Source: Anabaena sp051781005
Lineage (GTDB): Bacteria > Cyanobacteriota > Cyanobacteriia > Cyanobacteriales > Nostocaceae
DNA length: 64,000 bases
Direction of reading: 5' to 3'
Assembly: GCF_051781005.1 (NCBI RefSeq)
Contig: NZ_JBPWOA010000017.1
Coordinates: 124,001-188,000 of the forward strand
Positions 7,290-16,622 of this stretch are shown in pieces (the first letter of the stretch is position 1; the number at the start of each line of letters is the position of its first letter). The notes under the pieces were generated by a model. The model was given only the letters and a program-made list of their open reading frames with translations, had not been told where the DNA came from and ran no database searches. Position numbers and translations under genes: made by a program.

Positions 7290-8648
7290 ATGGTAGCACT
7301 GGAGAAAAAGCCATTACATCAAGTTGTCATTGTTGGTGGTGGCTTTGGTGGACTGTATACAGCAAAGACTCTTGGTAACGCAAATGTAGATGTTACTCTC
7401 ATTGATAAACGGAATTTTCACCTATTTCAGCCGCTTTTATATCAAGTTGCAACAGGTACGTTATCACCTGCTGATATTTCTGCACCATTGCGATCTGTAT
7501 TCAGCAAAAGCAAGAATACAAAAGTATTGCTGGGAGAAGTAAGTGTTATTGATCCAAAAGCGCAACAAGTTATTTTGGGTGATCAAATAGTACCTTATGA
7601 TACATTAATTGTTGCCACAGGTGCTAACCATTCCTATTTTGGTAAAGATAGCTGGAAAGAAACTGCTCCTGGTTTGAAAACTGTTGAAGATGCCATAGAA
7701 ATGCGTCGGCGGATATTTTCAGCATTTGAAGCGGCAGAACAAGAAACTGATCCCGAAAAACGTCGTGCTTTTTTGACTTTTGTGATTGTGGGGGGTGGTC
7801 CTACCGGTGTAGAATTGGCAGGTGCGATCGCAGAATTGGCATACAAAACTCTCAAAGAAGATTTCCGCAACATCAACACCTCAGAAGCGAAAATTTTGCT
7901 ATTGCAAGGGGGCGATCGCATTCTCCCACACATTGCGCCAGAATTATCCAAGGTAGCAGCAGAATCTTTGCAAAAATTGGGAGTGATTATCCACACTCTC
8001 ACTAGGGTGACAAATATTGAAAATGACATAGTTACTTTCAAGCAAAACGATGAATTGACAGACATTGCCGCAAAAACTATATTGTGGGCAGCAGGTGTTC
8101 AAGGTTCGGCACTGGGGAAAGTCTTAGCAGAACGAACAGATGTAGAATGCGATTTCTCTGGAAGAGTAATTGTCGAACCAGATTTGACTATCAAGGGTTA
8201 CAAAAACATTTTCGTAATTGGAGATTTAGCCAATTTCTCCCATCAAAATGGTAAACCCTTACCTGGTGTCGCACCGGTAGCTAAACAACAAGGAGAATAT
8301 GTCGGTGGACTGATTCAACTACGTCTTCACGGTCATACTTTGCCACAATTTCATTACACCGATGTAGGTAGTTTGGCGATGATTGGGCAAAATTTAGCTG
8401 TTGTAGATTTAGGTTTTATCAAACTTACTGGTTTCCTAGCTTGGGTATTTTGGCTAATAATTCACATCTACTTCTTAATTGAGTTTGACACTAAATTGGT
8501 AGTAGTATTTCAGTGGGCATGGAATTATATTACTCGTAATCGACGCTCTAGATTGATTACAGGTAAAGAGGCTTTTTTAGAAGTAACACCTGTTAATAAT
8601 AGCAGTCCTTCCCCAACTACAGAACAGAAGCAGCCAATTAAGCTGTAA
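7290..8648 (+). CDS. Type II NAD(P)H dehydrogenase (NDH-2)
   Basis: 452 residues. Two dinucleotide-binding folds are visible: FAD site VVIVGGGFGGLY at residues ~12-23 and NAD(P)H site FVIVGGGPTGVELAG at ~165-179, with the second FAD contact in NIFVIGDLANF. The C-terminal segment FLAWVFWLIIHIYFLIEF is hydrophobic and would attach the enzyme to the thylakoid or plasma membrane. The single subunit passes electrons from NAD(P)H to quinone without proton pumping. In cyanobacteria several paralogues exist and are thought to sense or adjust plastoquinone redox. Monocistronic by context. Confidence 0.9.
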   Translation: MVALEKKPLHQVVIVGGGFGGLYTAKTLGNANVDVTLIDKRNFHLFQPLLYQVATGTLSPADISAPLRSVFSKSKNTKVLLGEVSVIDPKAQQVILGDQIVPYDTLIVATGANHSYFGKDSWKETAPGLKTVEDAIEMRRRIFSAFEAAEQETDPEKRRAFLTFVIVGGGPTGVELAGAIAELAYKTLKEDFRNINTSEAKILLLQGGDRILPHIAPELSKVAAESLQKLGVIIHTLTRVTNIENDIVTFKQNDELTDIAAKTILWAAGVQGSALGKVLAERTDVECDFSGRVIVEPDLTIKGYKNIFVIGDLANFSHQNGKPLPGVAPVAKQQGEYVGGLIQLRLHGHTLPQFHYTDVGSLAMIGQNLAVVDLGFIKLTGFLAWVFWLIIHIYFLIEFDTKLVVVFQWAWNYITRNRRSRLITGKEAFLEVTPVNNSSPSPTTEQKQPIKL

Positions 8649-8771
8649 GATTTTTGGCCAGTTGTACTCCTGACTCCTGACTCCTGCTGTATATTTCTTG
8701 AAAATCTAATCGGTTAAGATTGCATTCCCTGTGGTACGCTATCTGCTTTAGATAGTGTCGAGGTACAGAAG

Positions 8772-9839
8772 ATGTCTAAGCTGCGGGTGGGATTGCTGTT
8801 TGGTGGACGTTCTGGAGAACATGAAGTTTCAATAATTTCTGCACGAGCGATCGCTAATGCTTTAAGTGCAGAGGAAAATAGTCATAAGTACGAAATAGTG
8901 CCTTTCTACATCCAAAAGGATGGTTTTTGGCAAGCTGGGGAAGTTGCACAGCAAGTTTTATCATCTGGTGTGGCTAGAGAAAATCTAGCCGTAACCCCTA
9001 ATTTATGGGAGTTTCCACCACAAACAGCAGAAATTGATTTGTGGTTTCCTATTCTCCACGGCCCCAATGGTGAAGATGGTACGATTCAAGGTTTACTCAC
9101 TTTAATGCAAGTTCCTTATGTGGGTTCTGGGGTGTTAGGTTCGGCTACGGGAATGGATAAAATCGGCATGAAAACCGCTTTTGCTCAAGCTGGACTACCC
9201 CAGGTAAAATATAAAGCGATAACTAGGGCGCAAGTTTGGTCAAATCCTTGTATTTTTCCGAAATTATGTGATGAAATTGAACTAACTTTAGGCTATCCCT
9301 GTTTCGTTAAACCGGCTAATCTGGGTTCATCGGTGGGAATTGCGAAAGTGCGATCGCGCCAAGAGTTAGAATCAGCTTTAGATAATGCCGCAACCTATGA
9401 TAGACGCATCATAGTCGAAGCCGGTGTTGTCGCTAGAGAAGTAGAATGTGCCGTTTTAGGTAACGATAATCCCAAAGCATCTGTTATTGGTGAGATTACG
9501 TTTGATAGTGATTTTTACGATTACGAAACTAAATATACCCAAGGTAAAGCTGATTTATTTATTCCCGCACATCTGACAGAATCAGTAGTTCAGCAAATTC
9601 AAGAAATGGCATTAAAAGCCTTTTTAGCTGTTGACGCGGCTGGTTTAGCACGGGTAGATTTTTTCTATATCGAAGCTACCGGAGAAATTTTAATTAACGA
9701 AATTAATACTTTACCAGGGTTCACAGCCACAAGTATGTATCCTCAACTTTGGGCAAATACTGGCATTTCTTTTCCCAAATTAGTAGACGAATTAATTCAA
9801 TTAGCTATTGAAAGACATTTAAAGAGTAACGACTGCTGA
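8772..9839 (+). CDS. ddl: D-alanine--D-alanine ligase
   Basis: 355 residues, usual family length. The N-terminal GLLFGGRSGEHEVSIISA motif, the WFPILHGPNGEDGT loop, the ATP-grasp segments (CFVKPANLGSSVGI, ARVDFFY) and the terminal NEINTLPGFTATSMYP are all present. It makes the D-Ala-D-Ala dipeptide of peptidoglycan precursors in the cytoplasm. The Tyr-type or Phe-type specificity residue was not assessed. It stands alone between non-coding stretches. A 36-bp piece of its 5' region is duplicated at 7075-7110. Confidence 0.95.
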   Translation: MSKLRVGLLFGGRSGEHEVSIISARAIANALSAEENSHKYEIVPFYIQKDGFWQAGEVAQQVLSSGVARENLAVTPNLWEFPPQTAEIDLWFPILHGPNGEDGTIQGLLTLMQVPYVGSGVLGSATGMDKIGMKTAFAQAGLPQVKYKAITRAQVWSNPCIFPKLCDEIELTLGYPCFVKPANLGSSVGIAKVRSRQELESALDNAATYDRRIIVEAGVVAREVECAVLGNDNPKASVIGEITFDSDFYDYETKYTQGKADLFIPAHLTESVVQQIQEMALKAFLAVDAAGLARVDFFYIEATGEILINEINTLPGFTATSMYPQLWANTGISFPKLVDELIQLAIERHLKSNDC

Positions 9840-10235
9840 GTAAAAAAGAAATAATCTCACTCCTCCAAGATATTTGGCAAAAATTAGTATGATATTCAAT
9901 TTTCTGTAAAGTTTGGGTAAAAAACTATTTTTGCCAATACAAAACTGAATTACGAACTAAAATAATGGCAACGGACAACTAAAGAGTAGTGAGTGCTGAG
10001 TATACTCAAAACGGCTAGAAATTTGACTTTTTGATAATACTAAATAACAAGTTCAAAGCCTCTCCCCGTGAACGGGGAGAGGTACTCTTCGAGACGCTTC
10101 GCGAACGCGTCAATGGAGAGGGGTTCCATATTTAGTTAAACTATGAACCGTTTGCAGTATAAATCTGACTCCTGCCATAACACTTATGTCTTCTAGTACA
10201 ATAATCTACTAGAGCATATAAGCGTGATATTAATT
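9840..10235. other. Intergenic region with a dispersed repeat
   Basis: About 400 bp without a gene between ddl and a small membrane protein. It contains the hairpin repeat at 10051-10126 and otherwise AT-rich unique sequence. Confidence 0.6.
10051..10126. repeat. Dispersed hairpin repeat (TCTCCCCGTGAACGGGGAGA)
   Basis: A strong hairpin TCTCCCC-GTGAAC-GGGGAGA is followed by a second, GACGCTTCGCGAACGCGTC-type palindromic stretch, and ends GGAGAGGGGTTCC. The architecture is that of the multi-hairpin dispersed repeats common in filamentous cyanobacteria. Confidence 0.7.
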
Positions 10236-10589
10236 ATGGACAATAGTGACGATGTAAAGCAAAAGCCAAACCAATCAACAGAAACTAGTCTAGAAGCATC
10301 AAAAAATACACCCCCAGCTAAAAACCTGTTGCTAAAGCATTCTTGGCTTTTGTTTGTAGGGTTGTTCGGAATTTCTGTAGGAGTCTCAATTTTTGGTTAT
10401 TATCAACTAAGTTATATTGGGGATGTGCCAAAAAAGGAAGCAGAAAAACCCTTAAAAGTAGTCAGTGCGGAACTAATCACAAAATTCACTGATACCAGTA
10501 ATGCTACACCTTCATGGTTAATAATTGCGATCGCTCTGACTTGTGCTGCTGGTTGCTGGGTAATCTTTCGCTTACTCAAACTTCCATAA
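10236..10589 (+). CDS. Small membrane protein of unknown function
   Basis: 117 residues from the ATG at 10236 (MDNSDDVKQKPNQ). A polar ~30-residue N-terminus leads to a first membrane segment (WLLFVGLFGISVGVSIFGYY), a ~40-residue loop rich in charged residues, and a second membrane segment (WLIIAIALTCAAGCWVIF) ending RLLKLP. No family recognised. A HIP1-type site in the second membrane segment agrees with a resident gene. No same-strand neighbour is close enough for an operon. Confidence 0.6.
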   Translation: MDNSDDVKQKPNQSTETSLEASKNTPPAKNLLLKHSWLLFVGLFGISVGVSIFGYYQLSYIGDVPKKEAEKPLKVVSAELITKFTDTSNATPSWLIIAIALTCAAGCWVIFRLLKLP

Positions 10590-11000
10590 CGGGGTTGAAG
10601 AAATGTATAGGGTGTAAGGTTTTGAGAATAATCAGAATACTTGTACAACATCCTCTCAAATTGATAACCGATAAAAAGTGCCAACTTGGCAACCAATCTG
10701 TAAATAACCCAGTTAAATTAATAAAAGATAAACGACTTAAAGGGTGTTGTTATCAGGGGCAACTACTATTAATAAATCAGTCTTATAAAGGCTTTTTAAA
10801 AAAGTCTTTCTTAGGGAGAAAAAGCAATCTACTTACATTTTTCTGGGCTATGAGTTCAGCAAAAAAAATAATAATCAAGTTTAACATTTGCTGCAAAGGA
10901 ATATTCACAGCATACAGGCGCTGTCGTTGACGTACAATTTAGCCCCCCTAAATAACGGGCAGCGTCTATACATATTCCTGAACGCTCCAGCAGCAAATGC

Positions 11001-11043
11001 AGAGTGGGAGATTAAAGGCGATTGGTATGCCTTCTCCCACTCT
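11001..11043. repeat. Perfect 11-bp inverted repeat
   Basis: AGAGTGGGAGA (11001-11011) and TCTCCCACTCT (11033-11043) enclose a 21-base loop and are followed by TCTTTTATGG. It may be a weak plus-strand terminator or a MITE remnant. Confidence 0.5.
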
Positions 11044-11089
11044 TCTTTTATGGATAATTGGGATCAACTTCATTAAACATAAAAAATCT

Positions 11090-11150
11090 GTAGGGTGGGT
11101 AAAGCCCTTGCGGGCATGGCTACGCTTAGAGCGACAGCGTAACCCACCAT
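11090..11150. repeat. Dispersed repeat with GGTGGGT/ACCCACC ends
   Basis: Starts GTAGGGTGGGT and ends GCGTAACCCACC. A shorter relative with GGTGGGTTA/TAACCCACC arms is at 42591-42616. This is a common hairpin repeat type in cyanobacterial intergenic DNA. Confidence 0.65.
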
Positions 11151-11191
11151 TATCCTAAATTTACGGTGTGTACTTACTTTACAAACATCCT

Positions 11192-12127
11192 CTAACAAAA
11201 ATCTGTATCCTGCAAAAATTTAATAATCTCTGAATTCACTACCTGAGAAGCACCAGTTGAGGCATCATGATAGCAGTTATGCAAAACTTGAAAGCGCGAA
11301 TTAGGGATATGTTGATGTAATTTCTCTCCATGACTAAGAGGAAACCAACTATCTTGATCACCCCATAAAATTAGTGTAGGACATTCAATATTGCTAAGAT
11401 TACTTTGAATCTGACTAAGCATATTGGGCTTTTTAGCTTGGAAATTTTCAATTTCTTGTACTGCTATTTGTAACTCTTCAGCCACCTTTACCAAAGTTCC
11501 TGGAATTTCAATAAACGGATAAGTTATCCAATAAATATCTTCTTCTGTGAGAATAGAAGGATCAAATAACACTTTACGTCTTTCTATACCCATTACCTCT
11601 CTAACTATAGGTGCAAACCAATATGCTAGACGTAAAAAGTCAATTGTATGTATGAGTTCCAGCGGTGTTTGGGCAAGTAATCCCATAGCCCAATGAGGTA
11701 ACTGTTCAACAAAGATTGGCGCGTTAATAACTACCAAACGCCCAATTAATCGGGGATTTTTTGCAGCTAATGCTAAAGCAACTAATGCACCTAAAGATTC
11801 TGCTACAATGATAGGAGGTTCATCGCATAAAGCCTGAATAATTTGTTCTAATTCAATTACTTGATGACCAGTTTCTTCTCGGCGGGACAGATTTTTTTCA
11901 GAAAAACCATAACCTTTAGCATCAAAACAAATAACCCGAAAATCTTTAGATAATGGTTTGATACTGTGCCGCCAATTATAACTCCAACTGCCCAGACCAT
12001 GTAATAAAATTAGCGGCTTACCTGTACCTTTTTCGCCATAAGCGATTTGTGCGGTATATCCATCACCATCTGGAATAATCAGACTTTGTTGCCCTTTGGG
12101 AAAGTTAACTTGCCACCAGTTTTGCAT
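11192..12127 (-). CDS. Alpha/beta-fold hydrolase
   Basis: 311 residues. The oxyanion-hole motif LLHGLGSWSYNW is near residue 41 and FDAKGYGFSEK follows. The nucleophile elbow is AESLGAL (Ser ~110, with Ala in place of the first Gly of GxSxG). The acid lies in WGDQDSWFP and the catalytic His in NCYHDAS near residue 291. Substrate unknown; similar cyanobacterial proteins are annotated as esterases or haloperoxidase-like enzymes. It probably follows the DUF4112 gene in one transcript (19-bp gap). The stop codon TAG is the first three bases of a MITE terminal sequence TAGAGGATGTTTG. Confidence 0.85.
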   Translation of the reverse strand: MQNWWQVNFPKGQQSLIIPDGDGYTAQIAYGEKGTGKPLILLHGLGSWSYNWRHSIKPLSKDFRVICFDAKGYGFSEKNLSRREETGHQVIELEQIIQALCDEPPIIVAESLGALVALALAAKNPRLIGRLVVINAPIFVEQLPHWAMGLLAQTPLELIHTIDFLRLAYWFAPIVREVMGIERRKVLFDPSILTEEDIYWITYPFIEIPGTLVKVAEELQIAVQEIENFQAKKPNMLSQIQSNLSNIECPTLILWGDQDSWFPLSHGEKLHQHIPNSRFQVLHNCYHDASTGASQVVNSEIIKFLQDTDFC

Positions 12128-12146
12128 TGTGTAATTAATAATTAAT

Positions 12147-12650
12147 TTAACCGCCAGTTAAGGCGTTCCATAGCATTCTTATTAATATCACGGGTAATGC
12201 TATTAAGACAATGGCAAGCAAAAACAATCCAGCAAAAAGGATAATAATAAATAGCTGGTCAACTTTCTTTTTTTCACCAGGAGATTGTAGGTAATCTTCT
12301 AATAACTTGATGTTATAACTATTTGCTTTCCAGGCAAAATCAAATAAGTCTCCCAACATGGGGATAGCACCTACTAAAGCATCAATGATGATATTTGCAA
12401 CCATTCGGATCAAGGTAGCTCTAGGCACACCCATCTGTGCTGATTCAATGATAATGTAGATAGAAACTATCAATGACAACACATCACCACCAACAGGTAT
12501 TAATCCGAGAATTGGATCTAACCCAATCCCAACCTGAGTGCCTGGAATTGTAATAGCATTATCTAAGAGTCTACTAATTTGACGTATACGCTTTAATCTA
12601 GGTGCATATCCATCAGGTTCAATGGAAAAGCGATCAGGAGAATTAGACAT
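12147..12650 (-). CDS. DUF4112 membrane protein
   Basis: 167 residues. The central block ISRLLDNAITIPGTQVGIGLDPILGLIPVGGDVLSL, followed by IIDALVGAIPMLGDLFDFAWKAN and LLEDYL, is the DUF4112 signature. There are membrane segments in the middle and at the C-terminus (IIILFAGLFLLAIVLIALPVILI). Function unknown. It lies upstream of the hydrolase gene on the same strand. Immediately upstream of its start begins a long ATTGGTR heptamer repeat, so its promoter either lies inside or beyond that repeat. Confidence 0.8.
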   Translation of the reverse strand: MSNSPDRFSIEPDGYAPRLKRIRQISRLLDNAITIPGTQVGIGLDPILGLIPVGGDVLSLIVSIYIIIESAQMGVPRATLIRMVANIIIDALVGAIPMLGDLFDFAWKANSYNIKLLEDYLQSPGEKKKVDQLFIIILFAGLFLLAIVLIALPVILIRMLWNALTGG

Positions 12651-12659
12651 TTTTGATAA

Positions 12660-12772
12660 TTGATAATTGGTGATTGGTAATTGGTAATTGGTAATTGGTG
12701 ATTGGTGATTGGTAATTGGTAATTGGTGATTGGTGATTGGTGATTGGTGATTGGTGATTGGTGATTGGTGAT
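12660..12772. repeat. Short tandem repeat, heptamer ATTGGTA/ATTGGTG (~16 units)
   Basis: A continuous run of 7-bp units TAATTGG and TGATTGG upstream of the DUF4112 gene, followed by a few ACTCCTG units. Heptameric short tandem repeats of this type are characteristic of heterocystous cyanobacteria. Confidence 0.9.
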
Positions 12773-12809
12773 TCTTCTCCTGAACTCCTGACTCCTGAAT
12801 TCTTACCTA

Positions 12810-13009
12810 AGAGGGTGTTTGAAAAGTATAAAGTGTCATGCTGAACGAAGCGCCAGCGTAGTGTTCGCGGAGCGTTCCGGAGGCTTCAGCATCTCATAAT
12901 TTAACGCCAAATCAGGATTCTTCACTGCACTTCGTTCCGTATGGCTAACGCCACACTTCGTGAACAGAATGACGAATTATACCTTTCATAGACTTTTCAA
13001 ACATCCTCT
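12810..13009. mobile_element. MITE-like element, 200 bp
   Basis: Terminal inverted repeats AGAGGGTGTTTGAAAAGT (left) and the complement of AGAGGATGTTTGAAAAGT (right, 12992-13009) match at 17 of 18 positions. The interior contains paired GAACGAAGC and CACTTCGTGAACAG motifs but no gene. It ends 6 bp from the stop codon of the YihY gene. The same terminal sequence appears at the stop codon of the hydrolase gene (11180-11194). Confidence 0.75.
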
Positions 13010-13014
13010 AATAC

Positions 13015-13929
13015 TTATATTGACTGATTCATATTATTTGTTTTGTCAAATTGCTCCCTTTTTGTCTGTATAAATTCACCAACTGTTACATTTAATTGGT
13101 TGCCAACCAGGAGAACAGAGGCACTCATCCACAACCACAACATTAGTACTATAAAAGTTCCTACCGTACCATAAACTTTATTATAATTTCCAAAATTGCT
13201 GACATAAAGCCGAAATAGTGCAGAAACTAATGCCCAAAATATAGCTGCTAAAACTGCTCCTGGCATCAATGGTATACCTGGTTTCCACACGCTTGGTCCA
13301 TAACGATAGACTAAGCTAAAAGTAGCAGAAACAATAACTAAGGCTAAAGGCCACTGTAACAGTTTCCAAAGAGGTAATAAGAATGCTAAATAAGGATTGC
13401 TATTTACCACTATTCCTAAAAGTAAATCACTAATAAATACTAAAAAAGAAGCCAGCATTAAAAGCAATATTGTACCAATTGTTAATCCCAGGGAAATGAG
13501 TTTAGCTTTCCAAAAGGGACGCATATCTTCTGGAGGAATTTGCTCAATTTGATCAAAAGCAGTCATAGCGGTACTGACTGCACCAGAAGCTGTCCAAAGT
13601 GCGATCGCAAAACTGGCAGAAAACAAACCCCTATTTTTAGACTCAGCAATCTCTGTAGTCGCAAAGTCGCTAATTAAAATCCACGCATCTTCGGGTACAA
13701 TCTGACTCAGTTGCACTGTTAGTTGAATAAAGGTGTTTTGCAATGATTCTCCTGCTAATCCAATGGCTGTCAGTACAGCAAGAACAGCCGGAAATAGGGA
13801 TAACATGGCATTAAAAGCAATTTCTGAAGCCAGTCCTAAAAGTCTTCTTTCCATCGTCCTGGCAAAAGTTTTCTTCAGTGTTCGCCCATTGAGGTAGCGA
13901 AAGAATCTGATAAAACGAGTTTTAAACAT
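13015..13929 (-). CDS. YihY/BrkB-family membrane protein
   Basis: 304 residues, about six membrane segments. The N-terminal block LGLASEIAFNAMLSLFPAVLAVLTAIGL and the C-terminal block NFGNYNKVYGTVGTFIVLMLWLWMSASVLLVGNQLN are family hallmarks. Formerly annotated as ribonuclease BN or virulence factor BrkB. The true role is unclear, with transport or envelope functions proposed. One base separates its start from the stop of the DUF389 gene upstream, so the two are one operon. Confidence 0.88.
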   Translation of the reverse strand: MFKTRFIRFFRYLNGRTLKKTFARTMERRLLGLASEIAFNAMLSLFPAVLAVLTAIGLAGESLQNTFIQLTVQLSQIVPEDAWILISDFATTEIAESKNRGLFSASFAIALWTASGAVSTAMTAFDQIEQIPPEDMRPFWKAKLISLGLTIGTILLLMLASFLVFISDLLLGIVVNSNPYLAFLLPLWKLLQWPLALVIVSATFSLVYRYGPSVWKPGIPLMPGAVLAAIFWALVSALFRLYVSNFGNYNKVYGTVGTFIVLMLWLWMSASVLLVGNQLNVTVGEFIQTKREQFDKTNNMNQSI

Positions 13930-13930
13930 A

Positions 13931-15691
13931 TTAGCGCGGTTCTGGCAGAGTTTCCTGTGGTGGCTTCTTCAGTGATTCTACTGCAATTTGGAGTTTGGCA
14001 TTTGGTTTAGGTTCTGTACCTATTTGCGTATCTATCCTGTGGTCACTGATTTGCCATTTTAATTGTAGGTATTCTAGAATGGCTTGCGATCGCGCTTGAG
14101 TGATATCTTGTAGCTCGGTTAGTTCCTGGTTAACTATCACCTCTAAGCTTAAATTAGGCTGTTGCTGTAAAATTTCACCAGCACGATCTAACAACTTAGC
14201 ATTAGCTGGTGTCACTACTGATTGATCTTTTTCAAAAGAAATAATTCCTACGTCAGTTCCTATTCTCTGCATTGTCACTTTCGCAGACTGGTAATTAAGC
14301 CTACTTTTAATAGTATCTGCCAAGAGCATTTGAGCATCTCTATCAATATCTCTTTCACTCAAATAGATTAACCGAATACTTAATGGTTGCAGAGGACTAC
14401 TAATTAATTCGTAATTAATTAATTTTGCTGGCTGAGGAAGTTGTATATCACTTAAGGAAGATTGTACTTCTTGAAAAAAGTTGGCTTGCAACTGAGCAAT
14501 ATTAACAACTTGTTCAACAGGTTTTTCCGCAGGTAATTGGCGGACAAGTTCATTTGATGCTGTCGGAATTTCAATCAGTTTCAATGCTAATAATTCTGGT
14601 GATTTCTGCAAACGAGAAGCCAATATTTGGATATAATTATTTTTTTCTTCATTCGTGTATTCTTTACTGCTAAATACCTGAAGTTGAATTGTCAGCCTAT
14701 TATTTTTTTCTGAAGTTGAAATATTACTAATATAAGAACGTGTTTCACCACTAGGGAAAGTTTCAAATTCCTGTTGCCATACTTCAGTCGCTGTTCTCCG
14801 AATTTTATTTTCCTGTTGCTGCAAAGCAATTTCACGCCTGAGTTGGCTGAGAGATTGATTGAGTGGAAAACTAATTATACCAATGGTAGTAAAAATCAAC
14901 AAAAATCTGCCAGGAAGACCTCCCACCTTTTTCAGTTTATTGTATGCAGGTAATTTTTCTAAAATACTCTGCATCCGCAAACTTTCTTTATCTGTTGTCC
15001 GCCATGCTTTTACTGTTTGTTTTACCTGATCATTATCAATATGTAAACTTAAAAAAACCAGCATGGCGGTGAACGTAATTGCTACTAAGTTGGTCAAAAA
15101 TAGTAATCCCCCACCACTAGCTACCTGTAGTCCTTTGACAGAATCCACGCTAATTGCGACACCAATACCATAACCAACAACGCATAAGGGCGGCATTAAG
15201 GCCACTGCAATAGCCACACCAGGGACAGAAGTTGCTACTCCTTTTGCTTCTTTACAAATTGCCACTGAACCAACTGCACCGGAAAATAAAGCGACTACTA
15301 AATCTAAGATATTGGGGCGAATTCTAGCTGCAATCTCAGTAGTCATTTCCTTAAATGGTAATACTGACACCAGGAAGACAGCAAAGGAAATGGCAACTAT
15401 ACAACTGAGGACAAGATTAAAAAGCGATCGCATAGCAAGGATGACATCACCCGCAGCCAGTGCTAGTCCATTCGCCAGAATACTCCCCATCAATGGAGAA
15501 ATTAGCATTGCACCAATAATTACGGCAGCGCTGTTTAAGACCAATCCTAGTGTAGCAATGCCCGCAGCAAATAAAACCTGAATCCAATAACTGACATCTT
15601 CCAGAGTTACTGATCTACATAGATCCAGGTATACTTGTTCCTTCCGAGCTTGACTAATTCCCAAGTTATCAGCAAACCACTGTCTAAACAT
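13931..15691 (-). CDS. DUF389 membrane protein with soluble C-terminal domain
   Basis: 586 residues. Residues ~35-235 form the DUF389 membrane domain (GLVLNSAAVIIGAMLISPLMGSI, VAIAVALMPPLCVVGYGI). A further membrane segment follows near residue 265, then a ~300-residue soluble part. The last ~120 residues (SFEKDQSVVTPANAKLLDRAGEIL, LSLEVIVN, ARSQAILEYL, HRIDTQIG) have the pattern of an OmpA-like peptidoglycan-associated domain, although divergent. DUF389 proteins are of unknown function. The combination suggests an envelope protein in an operon with the YihY-family gene. Confidence 0.82.
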   Translation of the reverse strand: MFRQWFADNLGISQARKEQVYLDLCRSVTLEDVSYWIQVLFAAGIATLGLVLNSAAVIIGAMLISPLMGSILANGLALAAGDVILAMRSLFNLVLSCIVAISFAVFLVSVLPFKEMTTEIAARIRPNILDLVVALFSGAVGSVAICKEAKGVATSVPGVAIAVALMPPLCVVGYGIGVAISVDSVKGLQVASGGGLLFLTNLVAITFTAMLVFLSLHIDNDQVKQTVKAWRTTDKESLRMQSILEKLPAYNKLKKVGGLPGRFLLIFTTIGIISFPLNQSLSQLRREIALQQQENKIRRTATEVWQQEFETFPSGETRSYISNISTSEKNNRLTIQLQVFSSKEYTNEEKNNYIQILASRLQKSPELLALKLIEIPTASNELVRQLPAEKPVEQVVNIAQLQANFFQEVQSSLSDIQLPQPAKLINYELISSPLQPLSIRLIYLSERDIDRDAQMLLADTIKSRLNYQSAKVTMQRIGTDVGIISFEKDQSVVTPANAKLLDRAGEILQQQPNLSLEVIVNQELTELQDITQARSQAILEYLQLKWQISDHRIDTQIGTEPKPNAKLQIAVESLKKPPQETLPEPR

Positions 15692-16097
<406 letters not shown>

Positions 16098-16592
16098 ATG
16101 ACTCAAGATTTAACACAAAAATGGTTAGCGGAAATTCAAGCCCTGAAACAGCAGATAACTGAACTTCAGCAAAAACGTGATGAGGCTTGGGAGAGTTCAC
16201 AAAAATGGCGACAACTATATAATACTGAATCAGAACAACGTCGTGCAGATGCCAAAATGCACCAACAAGCGATCGCATCTGTAAAAGCTGAACTTCAGAA
16301 ATTGCAAGGTATAAACGCTGATACCATTGCTGAAAGTGCGACAACGACGATTGAGCCAGAATTGGCAGAACCAAAATCTGTAGAGGAATTACAAGCCAAA
16401 TTCATCGCTGTGACTAAAGAGCGCGATCGCTTAATTCAGGCATTGAAAATCGAGCAAGACAACCACGCTCAAACCCGTAACAGCCTAACCACAGCCTTGG
16501 GTGATGCTATTGACAGTTTAACCAAAGCACGCGCAGCAGGGGAGCAGGGGAAGCAAGGGAGCAGGGGAGCAGAGGAAGCAGGGGAGCAATAA
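16098..16592 (+). CDS. Coiled-coil protein of unknown function with repeat-encoded tail
   Basis: 164 residues, strongly helical. Residues ~10-75 (WLAEIQALKQQITELQQKRDE...) and ~95-145 form heptad-like coiled coils separated by an acidic, Thr/Pro-containing linker. No known domain recognised. The last ~19 residues (AAGEQGKQGSRGAEEAGEQ) are encoded by GGGAGCA-type repeat units at 16533-16592, so the natural C-terminus was probably near residue 145. Convergent with thrC. Confidence 0.7.
   Translation: MTQDLTQKWLAEIQALKQQITELQQKRDEAWESSQKWRQLYNTESEQRRADAKMHQQAIASVKAELQKLQGINADTIAESATTTIEPELAEPKSVEELQAKFIAVTKERDRLIQALKIEQDNHAQTRNSLTTALGDAIDSLTKARAAGEQGKQGSRGAEEAGEQ
16533..16592. repeat. GGGAGCA-type repeat inside the 3' end of a gene
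   Basis: Degenerate units of GGGGAGCA/GGGAAGCA run to the stop codon of the coiled-coil gene. The complement (TGCTCCC) is the repeat seen at 52535-52590. Confidence 0.8.
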
Positions 16593-16622
16593 TTACCTTT
16601 TTACTTCTGTCACCTGTCACCT

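Larger units (their letters stand above)
10590..11191. other. Intergenic region, no convincing gene
   Basis: About 600 bp. Two short open frames here lack plausible composition. Recognisable structures are the 11-bp-stem hairpin at 11001-11043 and a GGTGGGT...ACCCACC dispersed repeat at 11090-11150. Confidence 0.6.

Noticed and set aside
10514..11076. Open frames of 138 and 62 codons downstream of the small membrane protein
   Set aside because: The first overlaps the membrane-protein gene in another frame and has an implausible composition; the second spans a hairpin and has no ribosome-binding site.
12660..12772. Regularly repeated short units as a possible CRISPR array
   Set aside because: Units are 7 bp, contiguous and without spacers; this is a heptameric short tandem repeat. 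The same holds for the runs at 15985, 47841 and 52534.
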